Origin: Bacteroidales bacterium
GTDB taxonomy: Bacteria > Bacteroidota > Bacteroidia > Bacteroidales > UBA932
Length of the DNA stretch: 46,455 nucleotides
Reading direction: 5' to 3'
Assembly (NCBI GenBank): GCA_017429765.1
Contig: JAFROJ010000007.1
Coordinates: forward strand, 1 to 46,455
The first letter of the stretch is position 1. Each line of letters opens with the position of its first letter. Below the pieces are notes generated by a model that worked only from the letters and a program-made list of their open reading frames with translations, searched no databases and was not told where the DNA came from. Positions 1 through 9,214 of the stretch are shown in pieces. Position numbers and translations under genes: made by a program.

Positions 1-102
1 GTCTATACCACAGCCCCGTTTGATGACTTGGTCAAATGCGATTCCGTCCATCGGATGTGTTAGCTTTGGTTCGATACCAAAGGTAACACTTCTTATTTTC
101 AT
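1..102 (-). CDS. Possible IS110-family transposase, N-terminal fragment cut by the window edge
   Basis: An open frame begins with ATG at 100-102 and runs without a stop to base 1 (34 codons). An internal ATG at 49-51 could be the true start. The last residues read VIKRGCGID, which resembles the N-terminus of IS110-type (DEDD) transposases, where the Asp of the GxD stretch is the first catalytic acid. Only this short match supports the call, and the rest of the gene lies outside the window. No terminal repeat can be assessed. It could also be an unrelated small protein. Confidence 0.35.
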   Translation of the reverse strand, partial: MKIRSVTFGIEPKLTHPMDGIAFDQVIKRGCGID

Positions 103-143
103 TCTCGTGGACGAACTGGTAAGTTCATGTTGATTTCATATCA

Positions 144-1994
144 TCAAAGGGCTTGCATATCGTTCAATTTGCGGTAGTGGCCGTTCATGGCCAGAAGCTC
201 CTCGTGCCGTCCTCTCTCCACGATCTTTCCCTGGTCCATCACGATGATCTCGTCGGAATTCCTCACAGTCGAGAGGCGATGGGCGATGGCGACAGTGGTC
301 CTGGATGACATGAGGCGGTCCAGGGCCTCTTGGACGGTCTTCTCGGACTCGGTGTCCAGGGAGGCGGTGGCCTCGTCGAGAATCAGGATGGGAGGGTTCT
401 TAAGGATCGCCCTCGCGATGCTGATCCTCTGCCTCTGCCCTCCGGAGAGTTTCACGCCCCGGTCACCGATGACAAACTGGTAGCCACCCTCCTTCTCCAT
501 GATGAAATCGTGGGCGTTGGCTATCTTGGCCGCCTCCACGACTCTCTCCATCGTGGCGTTCTCCACTCCGAAGGCGATATTGTTGAATACCGTGTCGTTG
601 AACAGGATGGACTCCTGGTTCACATTTCCGATCAGGTTGCGTAAATCCTTGATTTTAAGGTCTTTGATCGGGATGCCGTCAATCTTGATCTCCCCGGATT
701 CCGGGTCATAGAACCTCGGGATCAGATCCACCAGGGTGGTCTTGCCGGCCCCGGAGGCCCCCACGATGGCGATTGTCTTGCCTTTAGGAATATCCAGGCA
801 GATGTCATCAAGGATCATCTTTGAGCCGTCCGGGTAGCGGAAGCCGACATGCTCGAATGAGATCCTGTCGTTGAAACCCTCCAGGCGGACCGGTTCGGCG
901 ATCTCCTTGACATTGTTCTCGGCGTCGAGGATCCTGTTGATCCTTTCCATCGAGGCCATGCCCTTGGGGATGGCGTAACTGGCCTTGGAGAAGTCCTTGA
1001 TGGGATTGATGATGCTGTAGAGAATCACCATGTAGTAAAGGAATATGGGAGCGTCGATCACCGAATGACCCTTGAGGATCAAGGTCCCGCCGAAGAAGAG
1101 GGCGATCGTGATGAGGACAGTCCCAAGGAACTCGCTGACAGGGTGGGCGAGAGCCTGGCGCATGGTCACCCTCGCCGTCTTCTTTCTCATCGCCTCGGTC
1201 ACTCCGTCGAATCTTCCCGACATTTTCCTCTCGGCGATGAAAGCCTTTATCACCCTCAGTCCTCCCAGGGTCTCCTCGACCTGGGACATGACATCGCTCC
1301 AGAGGGTCTGCACGTCCAGGGACTTCTTTTTCAGGTTCCTTCCGACCACACCCATGACCCACAGCATGACGGGGGCGAAGACGAGGGTGAAGGCCGTCAT
1401 CTGCCAGCTGATGGCTATCAGGGCGATGAAGTAGATGATGATCAGGATTGGGTTCTTGATGAGCATCTCCAGGGAACCGGCCACGGAGGTCTCGACCTCT
1501 TGGACGTCCCCGCTCATCCTCGCGATAATGTCACCCTTTTTCTCCTCGGAGAAGAAACCGAGGGGGAGTGAGAGGATCTTGTCGTAGATGCTCATTCTCA
1601 ACTTCTTGACTATCCCGGTCCGGATAGGGATCATGACGGCTGACGAGCCGAAATAGCAGGCTGTCTTTAGGGCGGTCATCACGATCAGGAAGACGCAGAG
1701 AGCGAGCAGGACCTTAATCTCCCCGTACTGGGCGATGTTGGACTCGAGAGTGTAGTACACGTTCTGCATCACGCTCCCTCCCATGTCTTTCAGGGGCATC
1801 CGCCAGATCTCGCTCCACTCGGTGAAGACATAGGTCTTGTCCGTCATCCTGAACAGGATGCGGAGCATGGGCACGATCATGGCGAACGAGAATATATTGA
1901 ACACCGCAGAGAGGATGTTCAGGGCGACCGATCCCCAGAGATATTTCTTGAAAGGCGCGATGTAGCGCCTCATCATATTCATGAATCCTTTCAT
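144..1994 (-). CDS. ABC exporter, fused permease and ATPase (MsbA/lipid-exporter type)
   Basis: This is a 616-residue half-transporter with an N-terminal six-helix membrane domain (roughly residues 15-330) and a C-terminal ATPase. Walker A GASGAGKTT lies near residue 410, the signature LSGGQRQR near 515, Walker B ILILDEAT near 537, and the H-loop His in IAHRLSTV near 571. All catalytic motifs are intact. The family works as homodimers in the inner membrane and exports lipids, lipid A precursors, peptides or drugs; the substrate cannot be told here. The start is 2 bp after the stop of the upstream M28 peptidase gene, so the two are probably co-transcribed. Confidence 0.93.
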   Translation of the reverse strand: MKGFMNMMRRYIAPFKKYLWGSVALNILSAVFNIFSFAMIVPMLRILFRMTDKTYVFTEWSEIWRMPLKDMGGSVMQNVYYTLESNIAQYGEIKVLLALCVFLIVMTALKTACYFGSSAVMIPIRTGIVKKLRMSIYDKILSLPLGFFSEEKKGDIIARMSGDVQEVETSVAGSLEMLIKNPILIIIYFIALIAISWQMTAFTLVFAPVMLWVMGVVGRNLKKKSLDVQTLWSDVMSQVEETLGGLRVIKAFIAERKMSGRFDGVTEAMRKKTARVTMRQALAHPVSEFLGTVLITIALFFGGTLILKGHSVIDAPIFLYYMVILYSIINPIKDFSKASYAIPKGMASMERINRILDAENNVKEIAEPVRLEGFNDRISFEHVGFRYPDGSKMILDDICLDIPKGKTIAIVGASGAGKTTLVDLIPRFYDPESGEIKIDGIPIKDLKIKDLRNLIGNVNQESILFNDTVFNNIAFGVENATMERVVEAAKIANAHDFIMEKEGGYQFVIGDRGVKLSGGQRQRISIARAILKNPPILILDEATASLDTESEKTVQEALDRLMSSRTTVAIAHRLSTVRNSDEIIVMDQGKIVERGRHEELLAMNGHYRKLNDMQAL

Positions 1995-1996
1995 CG

Positions 1997-3001
1997 TCAG
2001 AGTACTTTTTCCAGCCAGTGGAAGATGAGGAAAATCCTTTTCTTGAACACGGGATAATTGAGGCTGAGCGCGTCGTCCTCGACCTTGTTCGTCTTCATCG
2101 TGATTCCGGAGGTGAACACCACACTGTTGGCCCCGCGGCGCGAGAACACCCCCTGGTCACCTATCTTTGAGAGGAACATCTGGGTGAATCCGTCGCTCCC
2201 GTAATAGTCAGTCGCTATGTCGAGATGAAGGCCGTCGGAGTCGTTCGCCCGGTTCAGCTCGAACCTGTAGCCACCGTCGCTGAGCATGATAAGGTAGTCC
2301 TTCCGGCCTTTTGTCAACGGCGACAGGGAGCTTCCGAGAATATCCAGCACCACGACAGTGTGGATCCTTGAGGGGGTGATGGCCTCCCCGCTGACTGGAT
2401 CCCTGAGCCTTTCCGAGACAATGTCGTCCCACAGGGCCTCGGCGCCGAGCGAGTTCCTCTCCCTGGCGTCAGTCGCGACGAAGATGATGTTCTTCCCGTA
2501 GGAGCGCCCAAGCTCTTTCATCCTGGCGAACATGTCGGCGACGCTGACCATGGCCACAACCCCGGAGGCGTTGCTGTCGGCCCCGGGATAGACGGAGCCG
2601 CCGATCATCCCGTGGCTGTCGTAGTGGGCGGACACGATCACGTAAGATTGCTTGAGTCCCGATCTCTTTCCCGGCATGAAGCCGATCACGTTGTGCCCGA
2701 CGCCCTCGTCGACCTTGAAGGACCTGGTGTATTTGCCGTCGAACATCATCAGCCCGGCCTTTCGGAACTGTCTCGCGATCCAGAACGCGGCCTCGTTGGA
2801 ACCCGCTGTCCCGGTCGCCCTGCCTTTGAACAATGTGTCGCAGAGGAACTCGACCTTGCCCTGGAGACTCTCGACGGAGATTATCCTCTCGGCGTTTTTG
2901 CCGGAGGGGATCATCTTCGGCCCCGGGGACTGGGCGGGAAGGCTGACCGACGGGGCGGAAAGTAGGATTGTTATGAAAAAATAGAGTGATTTCGTTCTCA
3001 A
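1997..3001 (-). CDS. Secreted M28-family metallopeptidase
   Basis: The protein (about 334 aa) resembles M28 aminopeptidases. It has a likely zinc ligand His in SAHYDSHG near residue 125 and a bridging Asp in GADSNASG near 141, with further acidic ligands in the ATDARERNSLGAEA region. I place the start at a TTG (2999-3001), because the frame then opens directly with a signal peptide, LRTKSLYFFITILL, ending near LPAQ. The longer open frame to 3154 would run through the promoter and into the divergent TPR gene. A -7 box lies about 30 bp upstream. An N-terminal peptide or start-site map would settle the start. It precedes the ABC exporter by 2 bp. Confidence 0.85.
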   Translation of the reverse strand: MRTKSLYFFITILLSAPSVSLPAQSPGPKMIPSGKNAERIISVESLQGKVEFLCDTLFKGRATGTAGSNEAAFWIARQFRKAGLMMFDGKYTRSFKVDEGVGHNVIGFMPGKRSGLKQSYVIVSAHYDSHGMIGGSVYPGADSNASGVVAMVSVADMFARMKELGRSYGKNIIFVATDARERNSLGAEALWDDIVSERLRDPVSGEAITPSRIHTVVVLDILGSSLSPLTKGRKDYLIMLSDGGYRFELNRANDSDGLHLDIATDYYGSDGFTQMFLSKIGDQGVFSRRGANSVVFTSGITMKTNKVEDDALSLNYPVFKKRIFLIFHWLEKVL

Positions 3002-3016
3002 GGCACGATAAATGTT

Positions 3017-3024
3017 TATCTTTG
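3017..3024 (+). promoter_or_regulatory. Bacteroidota -7 box for the TPR gene
   Basis: TATCTTTG matches the Bacteroidota consensus TAnnTTTG exactly and lies 47 bp upstream of the TPR start codon. A weak -33 element (TTCG, ending at 2994) lies about 22 bp further upstream, inside the start of the M28 gene. Confidence 0.55.
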
Positions 3025-3031
3025 CAAATGA

Positions 3032-3039
3032 CAAAAATA
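3032..3039 (-). promoter_or_regulatory. Bacteroidota -7 box for the M28 peptidase/ABC exporter operon
   Basis: Read on the minus strand this is TATTTTTG, an exact TAnnTTTG match about 30 bp before the proposed TTG start. It is only 7 bp from the oppositely oriented -7 box of the TPR gene, so the two promoters overlap. No clear -33 TTTG is visible. Confidence 0.5.
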
Positions 3040-3071
3040 GGAATTTTACCCTTATTATAAAATAATTCAGA

Positions 3072-5102
3072 ATGAAAAGGCTGGTGTTTTCCCTGACGCT
3101 TCTCCTGTCTCTCGCCTCGGTGTGCCGGGCGCAGTTTGACCGGGATGTGTTCATGTTCAGGGGCCGCCAGGCTCTCTCCGAGGGAAGGTACTCCGACGCG
3201 ATCGGTCAGTTCAACATCCTCGCCCGTCTCGACTCCACTGACTGCTGGGTGTTCTTCTACAGGGGAATATCCAAATACAACCTCGGGGACATCAGGGGCG
3301 CGCAAGGCGATTTCGACACCTCAGTCAGGCTCAACCCCGTGTTCACTAACGGCTATCACTTCAGGGCCATAACTCTCAGCCGCTCAGGTAAATATGATGA
3401 GGCGCTCGCCGACCTTGACCGCGCCATGGAGCTTCGCCCGGGTCTCATCGGCCTCTATTTCAGCCGCGGCGTCACATATTTCCTGGCCCAGCGTTTCGAG
3501 AACGCTGTCAGCGATTTTGACCGCTACATCCGCAAGGAGCCCAAGGATCCCTCGGCCTACCTTAACCGCGGGGCGTCGTACCTGTTCCTGAGCGACACGA
3601 CAAAGGCGCTGGAGGATTACAACAGGGCCATCAGCCTGGACCGTTTCGATCCCGAGGGCTACATCAGGCGAGGGAGGGTCTACGCCCTTCAGAAGAATTA
3701 CAAGAGCGCCATTTCCGACATGGACAAGGCGATCTCCCTGGACACTACCAACACCTTCGCCTATTTCAACAGGGCCTTGATGTTCTACGAGTCCAACGAC
3801 TACAACTCGGCCATGTCGGACCTCAACCGTGTTCTCGCTGACGAGCCGGGGAACGCCCTGACCCTCTACAACCGAAGCCTTATCAGCGCCCAGGTAGGGA
3901 ATTTCGAGGACGCCCTGGCCGACATGGACCATGTCATCAACATCAATCCCGACAACGTCCTGGCCTACTACAACCGGGCCTCGTACTTTGTCCAGATGGG
4001 CCGTTGGCTCGACGCCCTGGATGACTACGACAAGGCCATCGAGCTTTATCCCGACTTCGCGAAAGCCTACCTGAACCGGTCCTATGTCAAGAATATGCTC
4101 GGGCGGACCAAATCGTCCAAACAGGATTACGATACGGCGCAGAAGAAGGTGCGGGAGTACCGGGCTAAAACCGCCTCAGAGGAGGCCTCTTTCGCCGACA
4201 CGACCAAGAAGTACAGTTCACTCATCGCCCTTGACGCCGATTTCGCCAAGAAGGGCTTCGACAACGAGCTTCTCCAGAACAGGGATATCAACATCAGGCT
4301 GAAGCCCTTGTACAAGTTCTCGCTCTCGGCGGTCCGGGACAACCGCAACGTGGCCCTCCGCCACAGGTACGAGAACCTGTTGATTGACAAGTTCATAGCG
4401 GACTCGCCGATCAACATGGCAATCTCCAACTCCGACTCTATCCCGAGACCCAGGTTCGAGCAGGGGATAGACGCCTCGATCTACGGCGACACCTATCTCG
4501 CCGCCGGCGACCCTAAGAGCCTGACAGACGCCGACAGGCAGTTCATCAGGGGCCTCTACAGCGTCCAGTCGAAGCAGTTCTCCACCGCGCTGGCCCAGTT
4601 CGACGCCGCCGTCAACTCGGCGTCCGACGGAAGATACTCGGACTACTACAAGGCTTTCTATTACCTGAACAGGGGAGTGCTGCGGGCCGAGATGATTGAT
4701 TTCATCTCCTCCATCGAGAGCAATGTCCAGACCCTCACGATGGACGACCAGGGCACCACCAGGGCCAGGGTGAGGGATCAGGTGAGCAGGACTTATGACT
4801 ATTCGGAGGCTATCGACGACATGCTGTCGGCGGACAAGCTCCTGCCCGGAGTGCCGTACATCTATTTCAATCTGGGCAACCTCTATTGCCTCTCCTCCAA
4901 GTTCGTGGAGTCCGTCGACAACTACACCAAGGCCATCGAGGTCTTCCCTTACATGGGAGACGCGTATTACAACCGCGGCCTTGTCCTTATCTATTTGAAA
5001 GACAGGGAGAAAGGTTGCATCGACCTGTCCAGGGCCGGTGAGCTCGGGGTAGGCGACGCCTACAGTGTGATCTCTAAATATTGCGAGGAGGAGCAGAACT
5101 GA
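3072..5102 (+). CDS. Secreted tetratricopeptide-repeat protein
   Basis: This 676-residue protein has a signal peptide (MKRLVFSLTLLLSLASVCRA, then Gln) followed by about ten consecutive 34-residue TPR units covering residues 20-350. Typical repeat positions read AYxNRG, YxxAxxDxxxAI and LxP. A less regular middle region (about 360-500) is followed by about three more TPRs at the C-terminus. TPR solenoids bind other proteins; no catalytic motif is present. It is probably exported to the periplasm or held at the outer membrane by partners. The stop overlaps the next start (TGATG at 5100-5104), so translation of the downstream MBL-fold gene is probably coupled. Confidence 0.9.
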   Translation: MKRLVFSLTLLLSLASVCRAQFDRDVFMFRGRQALSEGRYSDAIGQFNILARLDSTDCWVFFYRGISKYNLGDIRGAQGDFDTSVRLNPVFTNGYHFRAITLSRSGKYDEALADLDRAMELRPGLIGLYFSRGVTYFLAQRFENAVSDFDRYIRKEPKDPSAYLNRGASYLFLSDTTKALEDYNRAISLDRFDPEGYIRRGRVYALQKNYKSAISDMDKAISLDTTNTFAYFNRALMFYESNDYNSAMSDLNRVLADEPGNALTLYNRSLISAQVGNFEDALADMDHVININPDNVLAYYNRASYFVQMGRWLDALDDYDKAIELYPDFAKAYLNRSYVKNMLGRTKSSKQDYDTAQKKVREYRAKTASEEASFADTTKKYSSLIALDADFAKKGFDNELLQNRDINIRLKPLYKFSLSAVRDNRNVALRHRYENLLIDKFIADSPINMAISNSDSIPRPRFEQGIDASIYGDTYLAAGDPKSLTDADRQFIRGLYSVQSKQFSTALAQFDAAVNSASDGRYSDYYKAFYYLNRGVLRAEMIDFISSIESNVQTLTMDDQGTTRARVRDQVSRTYDYSEAIDDMLSADKLLPGVPYIYFNLGNLYCLSSKFVESVDNYTKAIEVFPYMGDAYYNRGLVLIYLKDREKGCIDLSRAGELGVGDAYSVISKYCEEEQN

Positions 5103-5935
5103 TGCTGAAGTTCATGAGCCTCTCGAGCGGCAGCTGCGGCAACTGCTATTTCCTTCACGACGGGGAAAGGGGGATCGTGATCGACGCGGGTGTGAGCGTC
5201 AGACGCCTCAAGAAATATCTCTGCGAGAAAGGCTATTCGCTGGACTCTTTCCAGGCCGTGCTGGTCACTCATGACCATCTTGACCATATCCGCCATCTGG
5301 GCTCGTGGTGCAAGCGCCTCGAGAAGCCGGTCTATGCGACAGCGGTCTTGCATGAGGCGCTTTTGTGGCACACTTTCACCCGTGACTGGATAGCCCCCTG
5401 CGGCCGTGTCTTGAGTCCGGAGGGCTCGATAATCCGCCTGGCTCCCGACCTTCCCGACTCCGAGTGCCCCTGGGTCGTCCCTTTCGAGGTGCCGCACGAC
5501 GCCTCCCAGACTGTCGGTTTCCTGATCAAGTGGCATGGCTGCTCATTCTTCCTGATGACAGACGCCGGCAGGGTGACTGAGGAGGCCCTTGAATACGCCT
5601 CGACGGCCGGAGCGGTGGTGATCGAGTCGAACTACGACACGGGGATGCTGATCGGCGGGCCGTACACCCACGAGCTCAAGATGAGGATCTGCAAGGGTAA
5701 CGGCCATCTCTCCAACGACGAGTGCGCCTCCGCCGTCAAGGCTTTCTGGCACAAGGGGCTCAAGCACATATTCCTTTGTCACCTGAGCGAGAATAACAAC
5801 ACCCCGGCCCTGGCCTATTCCGCCACAGCTGAGGCCCTGCGGTCAATCGACGCCGGAGATGGGCTCACCGCCAGGGAATTGACCGACTTGCAGACGCTTC
5901 CCCGCTCATTCCCTTCCGCGCTTTTCACGCTTTGA
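5102..5935 (+). CDS. MBL-fold metallohydrolase, YycJ/WalJ type
   Basis: This 277-residue cytoplasmic protein starts [17 protein letters not shown], like the typical YycJ N-terminus. The metal motif HDHLDH (His57, His59, Asp61, His62) is intact, and later metal ligands are expected around MTDAG and CHLSENN. YycJ-like proteins are related to RNase J/RNase Z-fold nucleases and have been linked to DNA end processing or cell-wall control in other bacteria; the role here is not known. I chose the ATG overlapping the TPR stop (TGATG) over an upstream in-frame start at 5081 because it gives the family N-terminus. Confidence 0.9.
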   Translation: MLKFMSLSSGSCGNCYFLHDGERGIVIDAGVSVRRLKKYLCEKGYSLDSFQAVLVTHDHLDHIRHLGSWCKRLEKPVYATAVLHEALLWHTFTRDWIAPCGRVLSPEGSIIRLAPDLPDSECPWVVPFEVPHDASQTVGFLIKWHGCSFFLMTDAGRVTEEALEYASTAGAVVIESNYDTGMLIGGPYTHELKMRICKGNGHLSNDECASAVKAFWHKGLKHIFLCHLSENNNTPALAYSATAEALRSIDAGDGLTARELTDLQTLPRSFPSALFTL

Positions 5936-5988
5936 CCTTTTCTCCGGGTACGGGATTTGCAGGACAATATTCGCTTAATTGTTTGAAA

Positions 5989-6597
5989 ATGAGACTTAAC
6001 ATCATCACGGCGGCCCTTGCCGCCATCGCCATCACATCGGCCGCGAGCGCCCAGAGCGTCTACGATTTCAAAGTTAAAGACATGTCAGGGAACGAGGTAT
6101 CCCTTTCCCAGTACAAGGGGAAAGTGCTCCTGATCGTCAACACTGCCGTGAAATGCGGCTTCACGCCCCAGTACGAGGAGCTTCAGGCTCTTTACGAGAA
6201 ATACAAGGACAAGGGGCTCGAGATCCTTGATTTCCCGTGCAACCAATTCGGCGGGCAGGCCCCCGGTGACATCGAGAGCATCCATGAGTTCTGCACTTCC
6301 AAGTACCAGACAACTTTTCCCCAGTTCGACAAGGTGGAGGTGAACGGCCCTGACCAGATCCCGTTGTTCGCGTTCCTGAAGTCCAAGCAGGGATTCAAGG
6401 GATTCGGGGCCGGGGAGCAGGCCAAGTTCATGGATGAGATGCTGAAGAAGCAGGATCCCGACTATGCCTCCAAGAGTGACATCAAATGGAATTTCACCAA
6501 GTTCCTTGTGGATTCCAAGGGTGAGGTGGTCGCCCGTTTCGAGCCCACGGTCAGCATGAATTTCGTCAGCACCGTGGTCAGCTCCAAACTCTATTGA
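5989..6597 (+). CDS. Periplasmic glutathione peroxidase-family protein (Cys type)
   Basis: The 202-residue protein has a signal peptide ending ASA before Gln22, then a glutathione-peroxidase thioredoxin fold. The peroxidatic Cys56 is in VKCGFTPQ. Gln86 in FPCNQFGG and Trp167/Asn168 in KWNFTKF complete the usual tetrad. A second Cys (84) in FPCN is conserved in the family. Bacterial Cys-type members usually reduce lipid or alkyl hydroperoxides with thioredoxin-like donors rather than glutathione. The ATG at 5989 starts the signal peptide directly; an upstream in-frame ATG at 5932 adds an unlikely leader. The 3' end overlaps the convergent M64 gene by 7 bp. Confidence 0.92.
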   Translation: MRLNIITAALAAIAITSAASAQSVYDFKVKDMSGNEVSLSQYKGKVLLIVNTAVKCGFTPQYEELQALYEKYKDKGLEILDFPCNQFGGQAPGDIESIHEFCTSKYQTTFPQFDKVEVNGPDQIPLFAFLKSKQGFKGFGAGEQAKFMDEMLKKQDPDYASKSDIKWNFTKFLVDSKGEVVARFEPTVSMNFVSTVVSSKLY

Positions 6598-7940
6598 CCG
6601 GTCTCGACAGTGTAGAAGAGTATCATGTCCCTGATGGCCTCACGGCACACCGGACAGAATGAGGGATAGCTGTTGGTGTTCATCCGGCAGTCAGGAAACC
6701 CTCTCCAGACACCCTTGCTTTGATAGCCGCCGCCCTCGTAGAGGTCGACGGCTGTTTTTCCCTCAACGGTCTTCTTGCCTCTCCAGTCGATCGCCGTGTC
6801 ATCAGTCTCGAACAGCTTGCCGACCAGGCCTTTCCATTTGGAGTCGAAGTCCTTCATGGTCGTGATGTTCCTTTCCCAGGGCTCAGTGTCCGGATAGTAC
6901 TGCTCGGAGTACTGGTCGTCGTAGTAGTACTCGTCGGCGAGCCCCGCGAAACTGTGTCCGAACTCATGGACCACCACGGGTCTGTAACCCGGGTGACCGG
7001 TGGTCGTCAGAGTGTAGGAGTTGTAGATCCCGCCTCCTCCGTAAATGCTTGTGTTAGCGAGGATTATGATGTGCTCGTAGGGGATCCCGGCGAGCAGGTC
7101 ATGGAGCTTGAAGAGGTTGAGTGTGGTCAGGTAACGGTCTGAGTAGAAGGTGTCGAAATGGGAACCCACGGGGGTGTTTTTCCACACGACTCTCTTCGGC
7201 GCGCTCACCCCGCTCTCCCGGGAGGGGGCTTTCACGCAGACAATGTTGAACCTGTCTTTCATGGAGCCGAACGGCTCGTGCGCCCACAGGCTCGCCATGG
7301 CCTCCCTTGCGTGGTCCATGAAAGTGTCCATCTCGTCCTCGGTGTAACCTTCGGCGAGGATGGCCACATCGATCCTGTTCTCGCTGTCGAGAGCGGCCTC
7401 AAGGTCATCCCCTCCTTTCCAGATCCACTCGTGTGGGGACGGCTCAGCGCCTGTGGGCCTGATCAGGATGTCCTTCGGATTGACGACGTGGGAATATTCC
7501 CTCGACACGCCGCCATGGAAATCGAAGAGGCGGACTGTCAATCTCGCCTCACGCGAGGGCATCGGGACGAGGAAGACGTTCTCGAAGGACTTCCTTGTCG
7601 TCGTGGCCTCCTCGGTCGCCTGCCATTCCTGGAATAGGGTCGAGAAGGAGATCTTGTAGACCACCTTGTCGAACTCTCCGCCCTCCTCGCTCCTGACTTC
7701 CATTATCACCTGACCGTTGCCCCTGAGGGGAAGCTTGTCCATGTTGACCCTTCTTCCGGCCCACCCGTCGATAGAGCACAGCTCCGCCAGTGAGATGTCC
7801 TGCTCGGTGGCGGTCCCTGAGAAGATGTAGTTGAGGCGCAGGGTCCTGGAGAGGTCCAGGGGCGAGTCCGCGGCTTCCTGTGAATAACATGAATGGGAGA
7901 TGGCGATCGCTGCCATCACGAGGAGAACGAGCCTTTTCAT
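6591..7940 (-). CDS. Secreted peptidase M64 (IgA-peptidase family)
   Basis: This 449-residue protein has an N-terminal signal peptide ([18 protein letters not shown], followed by YSQ). An all-beta N-terminal region (about 25-160) is followed by the M64 metallopeptidase domain. The extended zinc motif [14 protein letters not shown] is intact near residue 327, giving two zinc His, the catalytic Glu and a likely Asp ligand. A C-terminal Cys pair (FPDC, FCPVC) may form a disulfide. The family is named for an IgA1-cleaving protease from Clostridium ramosum, but most members have unknown substrates. A Cys at 18 could suggest a lipobox, but SHSC is a poor one. It is the last gene of the dnaN-led minus-strand string. 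Confidence 0.9.
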   Translation of the reverse strand: MKRLVLLVMAAIAISHSCYSQEAADSPLDLSRTLRLNYIFSGTATEQDISLAELCSIDGWAGRRVNMDKLPLRGNGQVIMEVRSEEGGEFDKVVYKISFSTLFQEWQATEEATTTRKSFENVFLVPMPSREARLTVRLFDFHGGVSREYSHVVNPKDILIRPTGAEPSPHEWIWKGGDDLEAALDSENRIDVAILAEGYTEDEMDTFMDHAREAMASLWAHEPFGSMKDRFNIVCVKAPSRESGVSAPKRVVWKNTPVGSHFDTFYSDRYLTTLNLFKLHDLLAGIPYEHIIILANTSIYGGGGIYNSYTLTTTGHPGYRPVVVHEFGHSFAGLADEYYYDDQYSEQYYPDTEPWERNITTMKDFDSKWKGLVGKLFETDDTAIDWRGKKTVEGKTAVDLYEGGGYQSKGVWRGFPDCRMNTNSYPSFCPVCREAIRDMILFYTVETGQ

Positions 7941-7944
7941 GAGC

Positions 7945-9195
7945 CTATCTCGTTAACAATCTCTTGAATCCCGCTCCCATGCGGTCCAGAGCCTCCTGGA
8001 GCCTTGCTCTCGGGCAGGCCATGTTGATCCTCATGAAGCCGTCCAGGCCGTACATCAGGCCCCCGTTGATCCAGACTTTCTCATTGGTTATGAGCGACTT
8101 CTCTATCTCCATTGAAGGCATGCCTATGGCCCTGACATCGACCCAGGCGAGGTAAGACCCCTCGACTTTGGTGACCGGCAACTCCGGCAGTTCCTTCTCG
8201 AAATAGCCAGCGAGCAGGCGGTAGTTCCCGTGGACATATTCCATCATCTCCTTGAGCCACCGCTCGCCGTGGTTGTAGGCGGCCTGAAGGGCTATGACTC
8301 CGAAGGGGTTGAGGTCACAATGCTCCCAGACGTTTATAACCTTGTCGATCAGCTTCCTCCAGTCCGGGTTGTTAGTGATGATGTTGGATATTCCCAGACC
8401 GGCGATGTTGAAGGACTTGCTGGGGGAGTTCATGGTGATGGTGTTGTCCTGGTCGATGGTGGCCATGGGAGTGAAGCGGTAACCAGGCATCTCCAGCTCG
8501 CAATGGATCTCGTCGCTGACTATGATGACGCCGTGCCTGCGGCAGATCTCCGCGACTCTCTTGAGGTCCTCTTTCGGCCAGATTCGCCCGCAGGGGTTGT
8601 GAGGGTTGCAGAACAGCAGCACTTTGGCCATCGGGTCGGCGGCCTTTCTCTCCAGATCCTCGAAATCGATGTACCAGGTGGGCTCGTCACCCTCGGTGTC
8701 GTAGATGAGGGGATTGGCGGCCAGCTCGCACCCGTCGTTGCGTACGCTGGAGAAGAAGCAGTTGTAAGCGGGGGTCTGGATGATGACTTTGGGACTCTCG
8801 CCGTCGGGGCCTTTCCCGCCGTTCTCTTTCTCCACGACGTTCCCTTGAGCGTCAACCTCGTATTTGGTGAGGGCGGCCATAACTATCGACATTCCCGGCA
8901 CGATGCCGTCCACCGGCAGGTACCAATCCTTCTCTGTGTGCCAGCCGCGGCGGCGCTCCCACCAGCTGATCGCGGACTCATAGTAGCTGTCAGGAATATG
9001 CGTGTAGCCGAATATCCCGTGTTCGACCCTCTTCCGTAGCGCCTCCGTGATCTCGGGGGCCGCCTTGAAATCCATGTCAGCCACCCAGAGCGGGATCACA
9101 TCCTCGTCAATAGGCCCCGCGGGGCTGTCGGCGTCCCATTTCACGCAGTTGGTCCCGCGCCTGATCGTCATCTCGTCAAAATCATGTTTTCCCAT
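7945..9195 (-). CDS. PLP-dependent C-S lyase/aminotransferase, PatB/MalY type
   Basis: The 416-residue fold-type I PLP enzyme shows the family opening (DFDEMTIRRGTNCVKWD), the substrate region PLWVADMDF, NPHNPCGR for the pyridoxal ring, SDEIH with the cofactor Asp, and the Schiff-base Lys (about residue 260) in SPSKSFNIAGL. Characterised PatB/MalY proteins are cystathionine beta-lyases or related C-S lyases that release sulfide, pyruvate and ammonia. The ATG at 9193-9195 is preferred; the longer frame begins with TTG at 9220-9222 inside the upstream gene. It follows the binding-protein gene by about 20 bp and precedes the M64 gene by 4 bp. Confidence 0.92.
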   Translation of the reverse strand: MGKHDFDEMTIRRGTNCVKWDADSPAGPIDEDVIPLWVADMDFKAAPEITEALRKRVEHGIFGYTHIPDSYYESAISWWERRRGWHTEKDWYLPVDGIVPGMSIVMAALTKYEVDAQGNVVEKENGGKGPDGESPKVIIQTPAYNCFFSSVRNDGCELAANPLIYDTEGDEPTWYIDFEDLERKAADPMAKVLLFCNPHNPCGRIWPKEDLKRVAEICRRHGVIIVSDEIHCELEMPGYRFTPMATIDQDNTITMNSPSKSFNIAGLGISNIITNNPDWRKLIDKVINVWEHCDLNPFGVIALQAAYNHGERWLKEMMEYVHGNYRLLAGYFEKELPELPVTKVEGSYLAWVDVRAIGMPSMEIEKSLITNEKVWINGGLMYGLDGFMRINMACPRARLQEALDRMGAGFKRLLTR

Positions 9196-9214
9196 GTCGC
9201 TATAAAATGTTTTT

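Noticed and set aside
3002-3154. Upstream extension of the M28 gene to an earlier start
   Set aside because: It would place about 50 charged, non-signal residues before the signal peptide and overlap the TPR start and both -7 boxes. The TTG at 2999-3001 fits better.
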